Shown here in pieces: positions 25,926-34,201 of a stretch of DNA of 64,000 bases; the first letter of the stretch is position 1, and each line of letters begins with the position of its first letter. Position numbers and translations under genes: made by a program. Source of the DNA: Bifidobacterium apri (lineage in GTDB: Bacteria; Actinomycetota; Actinomycetes; Actinomycetales; Bifidobacteriaceae); assembly GCF_009299485.1 (NCBI RefSeq), contig NZ_WBSO01000001.1:334667-398666 (forward strand), in the 5' to 3' direction. The notes under the pieces are model-generated. The model did not search any database. It worked only from the letters and a program-made list of their open reading frames with translations, and was not told the DNA's origin.

Positions 25926-27050
25926 ATGCCACGTATTATTCAGGTCAGCGTACCGTCTCTGCGGGTCACGCTGTCCTCCATTTTCCGCAAGCAAGGCTTC
26001 AATTCGACTGACGCCTTGTATCTGGCCGGCACGCTCATCGACGCCGACCAGCGGGGGATCAGCTCACACGGCACGCAGCGAATGGCCATGTATGACGCGA
26101 AAATCCGGCATCGGATCATCGACCCGCACGCACGTCCAGGCATCGTGCGCAGCAAAGGAGCCACGCTGCTCATCGACGCCCATGCCGCCATGGGGCAACT
26201 CGCCATGCGCGAAGCGACGAATCTGGCAATCGGCCTGGCACAGTCGCACGGCCTGGGGCTGGTCACTGTGCGCAATTCCAATCATTTCGGCACCGCAGGG
26301 CAATACGCCCGGAAAGCCGCAGATTCCGGGTTCATCGGTGTGGTCTCGACGAATTCCAATCCGATCGTCGCGCCCACGCATACGGCCGTCCCCGCGCTGG
26401 GGAGCAACCCGATAGCCGTGGCGGCCGGCTATGGGAGCGACCAGTTGGATTTCGACGCGGCGACCAGCACCGTGTCGTTGGGCAAAGTCGAGGTCCATGA
26501 GAAGACCAACCAACCAATTGCATCAGATTGGGCAATCGACGCACTCGGCAACATCAGCCACGATCCGGTGACAATCATGAGAAACATCCGTTCCAAGCCA
26601 CGCCACAGCGCGCTGACCCCACTAGGAGGCACTGGCGAAGACCACGGCGGATACAAGGGTTATGGGCTCGGTTTGGCTGTGGAACTGTTCACCGGACTGT
26701 TCGGCGACGCCCCCACATCCATGGATCTCAACGACACCTACTTCAGTCACAGTATCTTGGTCATCTCCCCGGATGCCTACGGCGGCAGCGACGCGCTCGC
26801 CGCGCGGGTCTCCCAACTCGCCAAACGTCTGCGTTCCCTGCCGTCAAGCGATGGGCATCCGGTTCTGTTCCCCGGTGACAAGGAGCGCGCTGCCCTCGCC
26901 CAGCATCACGACACCGTGCCGATTGACGAAGTGTCCTACAAGCAAGTGCGGGACATCGCCTGGGGGCTGGATATCGACGAGCCGCAGATTGTGCGGATTG
27001 ACGATGGGGATAGCGCGAGCGCGGTAGGTGCTCATGTAGCATCTATTTGA
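25926..27050 (+). CDS. LDH2/MDH2-family NAD(P)-dependent 2-hydroxyacid dehydrogenase
   Basis: 374 residues from the ATG at 25926, with AAGGAGG six bases upstream. Family signature: G-I-S-S-H-G early, R-N-S-N-H-F-G-T-A-G near 117-126, P-x-L-G-S-N-P-I-A-V and G-G-Y-K-G-Y-G-L near the C-terminal third. This non-Rossmann family includes malate, sulfolactate (ComC), ureidoglycolate (AllD) and imino acid reductases. Substrate cannot be assigned from sequence alone. It stands alone between the two minus-strand clusters. Sulfolactate would fit the neighbouring sulfur genes but is only speculation. Confidence 0.88.
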   Translation: MPRIIQVSVPSLRVTLSSIFRKQGFNSTDALYLAGTLIDADQRGISSHGTQRMAMYDAKIRHRIIDPHARPGIVRSKGATLLIDAHAAMGQLAMREATNLAIGLAQSHGLGLVTVRNSNHFGTAGQYARKAADSGFIGVVSTNSNPIVAPTHTAVPALGSNPIAVAAGYGSDQLDFDAATSTVSLGKVEVHEKTNQPIASDWAIDALGNISHDPVTIMRNIRSKPRHSALTPLGGTGEDHGGYKGYGLGLAVELFTGLFGDAPTSMDLNDTYFSHSILVISPDAYGGSDALAARVSQLAKRLRSLPSSDGHPVLFPGDKERAALAQHHDTVPIDEVSYKQVRDIAWGLDIDEPQIVRIDDGDSASAVGAHVASI

Positions 27051-27091
27051 TAGGTCACCGTTTACATCATTTCCCCAGTTCAGCACCACGT

Positions 27092-27149
27092 CATATTCAG
27101 GTGGGGTGAAGAGTTAGTAATTGCAGACTCTTCACCCCACCTGAATATG
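27092..27149 (+). terminator. 23-bp perfect hairpin after the LDH2-family gene
   Basis: CATATTCAGGTGGGGTGAAG (and AGT) at 27092-27114 pairs with its complement at 27127-27149 across a 12-base loop. It lies 42 bases past the stop and is convergent with the oxidase gene, so it may serve both strands. Confidence 0.75.
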
Positions 27150-27497
27150 GGAATTACGATGAACAGGACATGCGCTAGCCAATTCCTGAAGGCGATCACA
27201 TACCATATTTCGAGAAGAGTGGAATTTCGACGCTCTTGACGAAGAGCATCGACGAAATCATGAGTCATATCAAGCTTCCAATTCTGTCGGGGATCTCACC
27301 TACCTACCACTGCATACAAGCAACTCAAACAACAATCTAGGAGATTATCCACGTGCAGCATCGTAAGAAACAGCGATTCGCTCCAATCTGGGGATAACAA
27401 CATGCGGAACAATAGGGGCACTATTTGGCTTGCGAGGAAGAAAGATCACAAAACCGCACTTCGCTCACCCCAGCAACGCGGCGGCGCAGAGTTCGCG
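27150..27497. other. Gene-poor AT-rich gap
   Basis: 348 bp between converging transcription units. A 62-codon minus-strand frame crosses it and the hairpin, but it has no ribosome site and its 3' half is hairpin sequence, so I do not call it. No repeat or RNA was recognised. Confidence 0.4.
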
Positions 27498-28904
27498 CTA
27501 TGCCAGCCATTTTCCGGGATTCAGAATGTCATGAGGATCAAATACACGACGAATCGTTCGTTGTAGCTCAAGGTTGCGCTCTCCGAGTTGTCGCGGAAGA
27601 TAATCCTTCAGTTCCAGTCCCACGCCATGTTCCCCTGTCACCGTGCCATCCATGTCCAGCACTTGATTCAGCAGACGCCTACGTGCTTGGACTAGTCTAT
27701 CCGGTAGTTCTGTTTCACCGTCCGCCCGCGGCAGCATTATGGATACGTGGACATTGCCATCACCAGCATGAGCAAGAAGGAACAACGACGCTCCAAGGTC
27801 CTGCGTCAGTTCTTTGATGAATATCAGCAACTCGGAGAAACGATCAAGCGGCACCGCAGCGTCCGACTCAATCGACCAAACCCGTCCTTCAGGACGAGCT
27901 TTCCCTGTCTTGCGCAACACGAAGAATGTCTCCAACTCTTCATCCGTGGGGCGTGCGACAGTAAGCCCCTGTTCCTCCCACGCTTTCGTAATCACATCTA
28001 AATCGTGTTCCTTAGCCCAGCCATCTGTGGTAGCCACCAGCATCCATGAGGCATCGCCCACAAGCGGCACATATGCATCCGGATAGGTTTGAATATATGG
28101 AACAGGCATGAATTCCAATGCCGTTGGTTGAACAGGGGCACGCAACACTGCTGACACTGCGTTGCCAGATTCTTCAAGGCTGTCAAGAAACACTATCGCG
28201 TGTGAAGTGCCGTGCACGATGGGACGCAGTCTGATTGTCGCCTCCACGATAATCCCCAATTGACCTTCCGACCCGGTGAACAACGATGTCAAGTCAAGCC
28301 CTGCGACATTCTTCATCACTGGACGTCCGGTGTCGATGACGTCTCCACCGGGAAGAACCACTTTCAATGACAGTAGGGAGTCACGAGTAACTCCATATTT
28401 GGCACACTTGAATCCACCTGCATTGGTGGCGATATTCCCGCCAATTGTCGAGAGCGTGCTGCTTGCCGGGTCCGGCGCATAGTATAAGCCGTACCTGCGT
28501 ATTGCCTTGTTAATATCAGCGTTGATTACACCAGCTTGGACGCGGGCATAATGTCCCTCGCTGTTGATTTCGACTATTCGATTCAGCCGGTCAGTCAGTA
28601 ACAATACACCCGGTTTCCCAATGTCAGAAAGGTGCCCCATTCCTGTGCCGCTGCCACGCGTATAGACCGGGATTCGCAGGTCATCCGCCCATTCCATGAT
28701 TGTAGATACTTGGTCGATGCACTCAGGCATAAGAACAATTTCCGGGAATGATCCTGATTGTTCCCTGTCATGGTCGCTCGATACATCACGAATCGCCTGT
28801 GGATCGTCTATGAGTACATCGTCAGGCAGTTTCCCTTGCAATATACATATTGCATCCCGTATGTGTTGGGTTGCCGCCGTTGATATTTCTGAATTTGATG
28901 ACAT
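27498..28904 (-). CDS. FAD-linked oxidase, GlcD/D-lactate dehydrogenase family
   Basis: 468 residues. PCMH-type FAD domain: V-Y-T-R-G-S-G-T-G-M-G-H near 80-91 (the usual G-G-G-T-S-L-x-G variant), P-D-P-A-S-S-x-x-S-T-I-G-G-N-I-A-T-N-A-G-G near 140-160 and K-Y-G-V-T-R. C-terminal FAD-oxidase domain: H-A-G-D-G-N-V-H and G-E-H-G-V-G. The family oxidises 2-hydroxyacids such as glycolate, D-lactate or D-2-hydroxyglutarate to 2-oxoacids. It is the last gene of the long minus-strand run, 49 bp after the aminotransferase. A hydroxyacid-to-ketoacid-to-amino-acid route with that neighbour is an inference. Confidence 0.88.
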   Translation of the reverse strand: MSSNSEISTAATQHIRDAICILQGKLPDDVLIDDPQAIRDVSSDHDREQSGSFPEIVLMPECIDQVSTIMEWADDLRIPVYTRGSGTGMGHLSDIGKPGVLLLTDRLNRIVEINSEGHYARVQAGVINADINKAIRRYGLYYAPDPASSTLSTIGGNIATNAGGFKCAKYGVTRDSLLSLKVVLPGGDVIDTGRPVMKNVAGLDLTSLFTGSEGQLGIIVEATIRLRPIVHGTSHAIVFLDSLEESGNAVSAVLRAPVQPTALEFMPVPYIQTYPDAYVPLVGDASWMLVATTDGWAKEHDLDVITKAWEEQGLTVARPTDEELETFFVLRKTGKARPEGRVWSIESDAAVPLDRFSELLIFIKELTQDLGASLFLLAHAGDGNVHVSIMLPRADGETELPDRLVQARRRLLNQVLDMDGTVTGEHGVGLELKDYLPRQLGERNLELQRTIRRVFDPHDILNPGKWLA

Positions 28905-28953
28905 TTGTTCTCTTTTCTCACGACACCAGGAACCAACCGCGTGTCATTGTTTC

Positions 28954-30261
28954 CTAAACGTTGGGCTTAGCGGCATCCAATGCTGCACGAAGCCGACCGG
29001 CGACCTGCAGAAGATCATCTCCCGAGGCGTGCGCAAAGGACAGACGCAGGTATCGTCCAGCGTCACGAGCCGAAAGGCTTGTACCCGAATCGCCGCTGAC
29101 TGCGAATGCATCTCCCCAAACAGGATTGATATTCTGCTGAGCTAGGGCAAGCCGTGCTTCTGTGGACTGCGAATGGAACCATTCCGGCATCCTTGCCCAG
29201 AGGAAATATCCACCTTGAGGTTGAGAGAAGCTGATGTCATCGCCGAGCTGCTCATGCAATGATGCTGTCAACGCAGTTGCTTTTTCCGCATAGTATCGCC
29301 GCTCGCAAGCGAGACGTTGCTGTCCCCAAGTTCCTCTCAACAGGCGAGATAACGCATATTGCGTCAATGTTGCTGGACCGCCATCGACACCAAGTCGATA
29401 CCCCGAGACTTTCTGTATGACAGCCGGGTCGGCAATAAGCCATCCGACACGAAGCCCTGGCCCCAGCCATTTTGAAAAAGAACCGATTTCCAGTAAGGGA
29501 CTGTCAGTGATACCCCGGCAGCCGTCAGGAAATTCTGCAGGCGGCTGAGAAAACCACAAATCATGGTACGGGTCATCAGCAATGACTGCGATTCCGTACT
29601 GCTGCGCCAAGTCCAGTAGATGTTGTTTGACGGCGGCAGTGGCACTGACACCAGTTGGGTTTTGGAAATTGGGTATCGTATATATCGCTTTGACCGTTGT
29701 CCCATCGGTATGCTGCCGTGCTAACAATCGTTGTAGCTCCTGCGTGTCGATTCCTTGGTCGGTCAACCGCACCGGTTGGACATGCGCGCCCAACCGGGAA
29801 AAAATGCGTATGGCTTGCGGGAATGATCGATCCTCCACGAGGATTGTGTCTCCAGGATTGATAGTCGCGACTGCGGATAGGAAAATCGCTTCCATTGCTC
29901 CGTTTGTAACAATGACACTGTCAACATGTACACCACGGAATCTCGCAATCCATTCACGAAGACTTCGTTCCCCACGAGGATCGCCATATGACAGCGAGGG
30001 AAAAGCGCTGGATGTATCGCTCAGTACTCGCGAAACTGCATCATCTAACTCCATGTATGCCAACTGTGTCGGATCAGGTATTCCTCCCGCGACATCAATC
30101 GGAGATTCCGTTGTTTCCACGGTGATTTCGGACGATGGAAATACGCTGCTTTCTGTCACAGCAGTACACACTTGTGATAACCACGGCAAGTGTCGTGCTC
30201 CCACGGCGTTGGTACACGTTCCCCTCCGAAAATCCTTGTCATTCGGACGCTGCTCTGTCAT
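28954..30261 (-). CDS. PLP-dependent aminotransferase, class I/II (MocR/LysN-like)
   Basis: 435 residues, fold type I. S-Y-G-D-P-R-G-E-R-S-L-R lies near 90-101, I-P-N-F-Q-N-P-T-G is the substrate/PLP region, A-D-D-P-Y-H-D-L the PLP-ring Asp, and S-F-S-K-W-L-G-P-G-L-R-V-G-W holds the Schiff-base lysine. No N-terminal HTH, so it is the free-standing aminotransferase (2-aminoadipate or aromatic type), not a MocR regulator. It follows a binding lipoprotein by 17 bp and precedes the FAD oxidase. It would interconvert a 2-oxoacid and its amino acid; a methionine- or homocysteine-like keto acid would suit the neighbourhood but is not shown. Confidence 0.88.
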   Translation of the reverse strand: MTEQRPNDKDFRRGTCTNAVGARHLPWLSQVCTAVTESSVFPSSEITVETTESPIDVAGGIPDPTQLAYMELDDAVSRVLSDTSSAFPSLSYGDPRGERSLREWIARFRGVHVDSVIVTNGAMEAIFLSAVATINPGDTILVEDRSFPQAIRIFSRLGAHVQPVRLTDQGIDTQELQRLLARQHTDGTTVKAIYTIPNFQNPTGVSATAAVKQHLLDLAQQYGIAVIADDPYHDLWFSQPPAEFPDGCRGITDSPLLEIGSFSKWLGPGLRVGWLIADPAVIQKVSGYRLGVDGGPATLTQYALSRLLRGTWGQQRLACERRYYAEKATALTASLHEQLGDDISFSQPQGGYFLWARMPEWFHSQSTEARLALAQQNINPVWGDAFAVSGDSGTSLSARDAGRYLRLSFAHASGDDLLQVAGRLRAALDAAKPNV

Positions 30262-30278
30262 TCCTGGCCGCTCCTATG

Positions 30279-31163
30279 TCATCCCTGCTCGTTCTCACTT
30301 TGGAGATCGCTCAGTTTCGGAGTGAGATCGGTATAGAACCATTTGTTGTTGATCTTCTTGGAAGTACCGTCTTTCACCAACGCGATAAAAGTATTGTTGA
30401 CATCGGATACCAATTGTTTATCCGCGTCTTTCGGGAAGATGAAATAACTCGAGGAGATGCCGGCAAGTTCATTATCCCCTTGGATGATGAACTGTTTGAG
30501 ATCCAAATCAAGCGTATGAGCGTAATAGTTGTTTACCGGTACATCATTAATTGAACCATCTGCCCGTCCCGCTGCGACTTCACTCAACATCGCTCCGAGA
30601 TCTGACTGGGAGAATTTCAATGTAATCTGCGCATCAGCATGCTTGTCGTTGTACGCTTTCAACGCAACACCGACATTGTTGGTCGGCGACTGAATCAATG
30701 TTTTCCCAGCGAAGGATTCAAGACCCGTGACCGTTGTGATTCCAGAACCACTGGTCGTTGCCACAGCGTATTGCTTGTTGTAGAGGGGAAGACTAAATGT
30801 GTATCTTTTCTCTCGTTCAGCGGTCTTGGCAAAATTATTGACTCCCATGTCGTAACGACCGGAATCAAGACCTGAGAAAATTGCAGAGAAGTCGACCGTT
30901 TGTATGTTCAGCTTATATTGGGGCAGTTTCGCGAATATCGCGCGTAACAGCTCAATGTTTTGCCCGTCGAGCTTGCCGTCTTTGCCCTTGAGTATGTACG
31001 GAGCCGGACCCCCTGATGTCGCTACATTGACGACTTTTACGGCAGTACTTGAGGTCGATGCATCAGCGGCACCGCAACCGGATAAAGTTGGGGCGGCTAC
31101 TGCGAATGCCAGCGCAGCTGCCAGAACTGTGATTACTCTATTTCGTCGTTGACCAATAGTCAT
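30279..31163 (-). CDS. Polar amino acid ABC binding lipoprotein (receptor 1)
   Basis: 294 residues from the ATG at 31163 (AGGAAG upstream; longer reading to 31337 lacks a signal peptide). The lipobox L-S-G-C follows a clear signal peptide. Family 3 solute-binding fold: D-G-Q-N-I-E-L near 75, L-D-S-G-R-Y-D-M-G-V-N-N-F near 110 and K-D-G-T-S-K-K-I-N-N-K-W-F near the end. It shares these elements with receptors 2 and 3 at 38108 and 39313. There is no permease or ATPase next to it; the only set on this strand is at 43809-45507. Cystine-type ligands are the best guess. Confidence 0.9.
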   Translation of the reverse strand: MTIGQRRNRVITVLAAALAFAVAAPTLSGCGAADASTSSTAVKVVNVATSGGPAPYILKGKDGKLDGQNIELLRAIFAKLPQYKLNIQTVDFSAIFSGLDSGRYDMGVNNFAKTAEREKRYTFSLPLYNKQYAVATTSGSGITTVTGLESFAGKTLIQSPTNNVGVALKAYNDKHADAQITLKFSQSDLGAMLSEVAAGRADGSINDVPVNNYYAHTLDLDLKQFIIQGDNELAGISSSYFIFPKDADKQLVSDVNNTFIALVKDGTSKKINNKWFYTDLTPKLSDLQSENEQG

Positions 31164-31191
31164 GTCAATCTTCCTGTCTTGCGATACCTGT

Positions 31192-32448
31192 TCATTGCTG
31201 ATTACGCGCGAGCGTGCTTCTCGAAGGTTGAGATAGTCGTTCTGATGCGATATGCGCCCCCTGCGCCAGGGCCCTGAGCTTGGCGCGGGCGATATGCGGG
31301 TGTACTCGCCCACCGAGGCCGCAATCTGTACCGGCAATCACCCGGTCAGGGCCGACTAGCTTGGCGAATCGTTCAATGCGCTGGGCGACAAGCTCAGGAT
31401 GCTCCACAACATTGGTGCAATGACTGATCACTCCGGGGACAAGAATCTTGTCGTCCGGCAATGTCACATCCTCCCAGACTTGCCATTCATGTTCATGGCG
31501 CGGATTGCCCGCTTCGAGCAAATAAGCCCCTACACGAGCCTCAAACAAGACATCAATCAGATCCCGCAACGGGATGTCTGTAGTATGCGGGCCGTGCCAT
31601 GACCCCCAACACACGTGGAGACGCACTCTGTCTGCCGGGATGCCTCGCAACGCGTAGTTCAACGCATCGATGCGGATTCGCGTGAATTCCTGATAGTCTT
31701 CCACGCTGGGTTCGGGGTTGATTTGATCCCAGTTTTCCGCCAAAGAAGGGTCATCGATTTGCAAGATGAGACCAGCATCGACGATTGCCTGGTACTCCTC
31801 ATGCAACGCATCAGCCCATGCCCATATCAGCTCCTCCTGTGTGGCATAGTACACGTTATCGATACGTGAAGCGCTTCCCGGCGAAATGGATGAAATGAAT
31901 CCTTGGACGCCCGGATGTTTGGCGAGCGCAGTGTTGAGATTGGTGATATCCCTTGAAACTGCTTGCTGCCCGATATAGGTGATGGGACCGGTGATACGCG
32001 GAAACGCCGTCTGTTTGGTAATGCGTACACCTGAGGTCGGATCGGTGTAGACGTCGTGGAATCTGATTCGGTCTCGCCGTTGGCCGTGTGCGCTCAACCG
32101 CAATGCACTGCGTGTCGATGGCACTTGCTCTTCCGCTGATTGTGGGTGGTCGAAAACCTGCCATCCACTGACACGCTGTTCGATGTATCCAAACCAGGCA
32201 TGTGCATCGATGTTGCTGACAACGGTTTTCCCGTATTCTCCGTCATTGACGATATCTATACCATCATCGAGCTGTTGTTGAACAACCTGATCAACGGATT
32301 GCGCGACAATGCGATCGTAGTCAACATCGGCGGCATTGCCGGGAAGAATCCCATCTCTCGATAGTCGTCCACGTTCTTCATTGGCGCGGTCGAGAGCTTC
32401 CACACGTGGAAGGCTGCCCGAATGGGTGGTGGCGATGAATCGGCTCAT
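31192..32448 (-). CDS. MetE C-terminal-domain-like Zn alkyl/methyltransferase
   Basis: 418 residues, ATG at 32448 with TAGGAGG six bases upstream. It is a stand-alone catalytic barrel of the cobalamin-independent methionine synthase family (COG0620). Zinc ligands can be read: His278 and Cys280 in L-H-V-C-W-G, Glu312 in L-L-E-A-G-N-P and Cys376 in G-T-D-C-G-L-G-G. The N-terminal half-domain of MetE is absent, as in archaeal core MetE and in coenzyme-M alkyltransferases. The reaction is therefore transfer of a methyl or alkyl group to a zinc-bound thiol, acceptor unknown. It lies between Xi-GST paralogue 1 and receptor 1 in one operon (gaps of 9 and 28 bp). Confidence 0.87.
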   Translation of the reverse strand: MSRFIATTHSGSLPRVEALDRANEERGRLSRDGILPGNAADVDYDRIVAQSVDQVVQQQLDDGIDIVNDGEYGKTVVSNIDAHAWFGYIEQRVSGWQVFDHPQSAEEQVPSTRSALRLSAHGQRRDRIRFHDVYTDPTSGVRITKQTAFPRITGPITYIGQQAVSRDITNLNTALAKHPGVQGFISSISPGSASRIDNVYYATQEELIWAWADALHEEYQAIVDAGLILQIDDPSLAENWDQINPEPSVEDYQEFTRIRIDALNYALRGIPADRVRLHVCWGSWHGPHTTDIPLRDLIDVLFEARVGAYLLEAGNPRHEHEWQVWEDVTLPDDKILVPGVISHCTNVVEHPELVAQRIERFAKLVGPDRVIAGTDCGLGGRVHPHIARAKLRALAQGAHIASERLSQPSRSTLARNQQ

Positions 32449-32457
32449 TGTGTCCTC

Positions 32458-33456
32458 CTACTCGTTCAGCCAGTCGAGGCTCGGACCCGTCGGCACAATT
32501 CCATTCGGGTTGACTGGTCGTTGCGTGTTGTAGTAATGCCGTTTGATGTGATCGGTATTTGTCGTCGCCTGGAATGCTGGATGATGATAGAGTTCTTTGA
32601 CGAATCGTGCGACGTTCCGATAGTGCAGCAGGTTGTGACGGTTGAGTTTGAAATGCACCTCGTATACAACCCACCAACGGTACAGACTGGTCCACAAGTT
32701 GATATCCGCCTCAGTAAGCCGATCACCGAACAAGAAACGCTTGCGGGCGAAGATCCCATCAAGCCGCTCTATTGATTGGAAGAAATGGTTCTCTGCGTCC
32801 TCGTATATCTCTTGCGTCTTGGCGAATCCGGCACGATATGGGCCTTCGTTAATATATTCGCCAATCCACGTCTCTGCCTCATCGATTTGGCTGCGAAGAT
32901 CTTCAGGATAAAGATTGTCGTGCGCAGTCGTGCCGAATCGTGCGAGTTTCGCCAATTCACGTGGTATGACCGGATAATAGTTTGACACGATGGTGTGTGT
33001 TTGCTTGTCCCAGAGCACCGGTACGGAAATACGATGCGTATAAGTGCCCTCCACAGTCTGGTCATAAGCCTCACGGAGAAATGCAAATCCGTTGCCCGCA
33101 GTGTCGAGTGTCGAGCCAGGCACATTGCGGAACGCCCATCCCCTCCCGTCCCGGATTGGGTCGACTACCGAAAGGGTAACGATGTCATCAAGCCCATACA
33201 ATTTCCTGGTAATCGCTGATCTCTGGGCAATCGGACAAGCCCAAGAGATATAGAGGTGGTACCGTCCGGGTTCTACCGGATGCTCCGAATCGCCGATGTG
33301 CCCCTGAATCGGATACGCTTCTTCAAGAGTCGGTTCGTGACTGACCAGCGAGCTTGCCGGCGGTACATTACGCGGCTCATAGATGGTGCCATATCGGTCA
33401 TAATCTACAGCCGACGCCACTCCTGGCTCTTGGAGCCATGTCGGGTCAATCGCCAT
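32458..33456 (-). CDS. Xi-class GST / glutathionyl-hydroquinone reductase-like protein 1
   Basis: 332 residues from the ATG at 33456 (AAAGGAA upstream). ECM4/YqjG family: G-R-Y-H-L-Y-I-S-W-A-C-P-I-A-Q-R with catalytic Cys74, where E. coli YqjG has C-P-W-A-H-R. The thioredoxin-fold domain is followed by an all-helical domain containing L-T-E-A-D-I-N-L-W and Y-H-H-P-A-F. The enzyme class removes a thiol moiety from a conjugate through a Cys mixed disulfide, normally with glutathione. Bifidobacteria are not known to make glutathione, so the co-thiol is unclear. It heads the sub-operon with the MetE-like, receptor 1, aminotransferase and oxidase genes. Confidence 0.88.
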   Translation of the reverse strand: MAIDPTWLQEPGVASAVDYDRYGTIYEPRNVPPASSLVSHEPTLEEAYPIQGHIGDSEHPVEPGRYHLYISWACPIAQRSAITRKLYGLDDIVTLSVVDPIRDGRGWAFRNVPGSTLDTAGNGFAFLREAYDQTVEGTYTHRISVPVLWDKQTHTIVSNYYPVIPRELAKLARFGTTAHDNLYPEDLRSQIDEAETWIGEYINEGPYRAGFAKTQEIYEDAENHFFQSIERLDGIFARKRFLFGDRLTEADINLWTSLYRWWVVYEVHFKLNRHNLLHYRNVARFVKELYHHPAFQATTNTDHIKRHYYNTQRPVNPNGIVPTGPSLDWLNE

Positions 33457-33510
33457 GATGTTATTCCTTTCTTCACCCGGGAAGTACAGTTTTCGTATCC
33501 CGAAATCATG

Positions 33511-33539
33511 GATATGGTTTGTGTCGTGACGCGTGTCAA
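33511..33539 (-). promoter_or_regulatory. Candidate promoter of the Xi-GST 1 sub-operon
   Basis: Reading the minus strand, a consensus TTGACA (complement of 33534-33539) is followed after 17 bases by CATATC (33516-33511), about 55 bases before the ATG. The -35 is perfect and the -10 weak. Confidence 0.35.
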
Positions 33540-33908
33540 GCCGGCAACTGCATACGATTGCGAAACCGTGCGTTGACCGCATACTTGACTGCGTGAGAGT
33601 GAAATTCCGTACACAAAAGAGAGCACGGAGAGAAGGCTTCTCCTGTTTCCGGCGAAGCTGATATAGAGAGTTTGAAATTCCCGCTAGGCTAGCGGGCTAC
33701 GCATTCGCATACAGCTGCATGCCGCGACGTATCTGCGGATTCCCCTGCAGCAGTATTTGCGTTTCATGCGTTTCCTTTGGCCGTATTCGTTTATGAAAGA
33801 ATGAAAGCTGTATTGGTTTGCGTTCCAGACTCGTCCGGCAATGGACAAGTCCCGATGAGTATGACACTGGATAACTGTACGCGGCTAGGTGTCTCGTATT
33901 TCAGGGAA
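33540..33908. other. Gap with two small palindromes
   Basis: This non-coding stretch holds CCCGCTA-GGC-TAGCGGG at 33680-33696 and GAGAAG-G-CTTCTC at 33630-33642. Either could be a terminator of the upstream units or an operator for the sub-operon starting at 33456. No gene was seen. Confidence 0.45.
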
Positions 33909-34061
33909 TCACCATAACTGGTAGACGCCCAGCACAGGTATGAACCTGTTCACTTCAAACATCTGGTCGGCAGTGCCGTAGACCGTTCCAATCGTCACCT
34001 CATCATTCAATCGGTCGCCATTCACTGTACGGTCATGGACTCCTTCATAGTTGTCTATCAT
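33909..34061 (-). CDS. Unrecognised 50-residue small protein
   Basis: An ATG at 34061 is preceded by AAGGAGGTGAACA, one of the strongest ribosome sites in the window, and opens a 50-codon frame ending in TGA at 33909-33911. The peptide is acidic in its first half (M-I-D-N-Y-E-G-V-H-D) and hydrophobic toward the end (F-I-P-V-L-G-V-Y-Q-L-W). It has no signal peptide, no cysteine and no motif I recognise. It follows the MetY-like gene by 140 bp on the same strand inside the sulfur cluster. The exact match of ribosome site, spacing and start argues for real translation; function unknown. Confidence 0.6.
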   Translation of the reverse strand: MIDNYEGVHDRTVNGDRLNDEVTIGTVYGTADQMFEVNRFIPVLGVYQLW

Positions 34062-34201
34062 TGTTCACCTCCTTAATGTCGGTTCTGGTGGGATTACACT
34101 TGTTATCCCTTGGCTACCAGTAAACCTCGTTTCTTCTGCCGACCACAAATCTCGTTTATCACTGCTGGTTATAGACCGTTCGAGCCGCACTCTTATACGG
34201 T

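Noticed and set aside
27080..27268. A 62-codon minus-strand frame with an R-N-W-L-A-H segment faintly like HEPN toxins
   Set aside because: No ribosome site, half of it is hairpin sequence, and the resemblance is a few residues.
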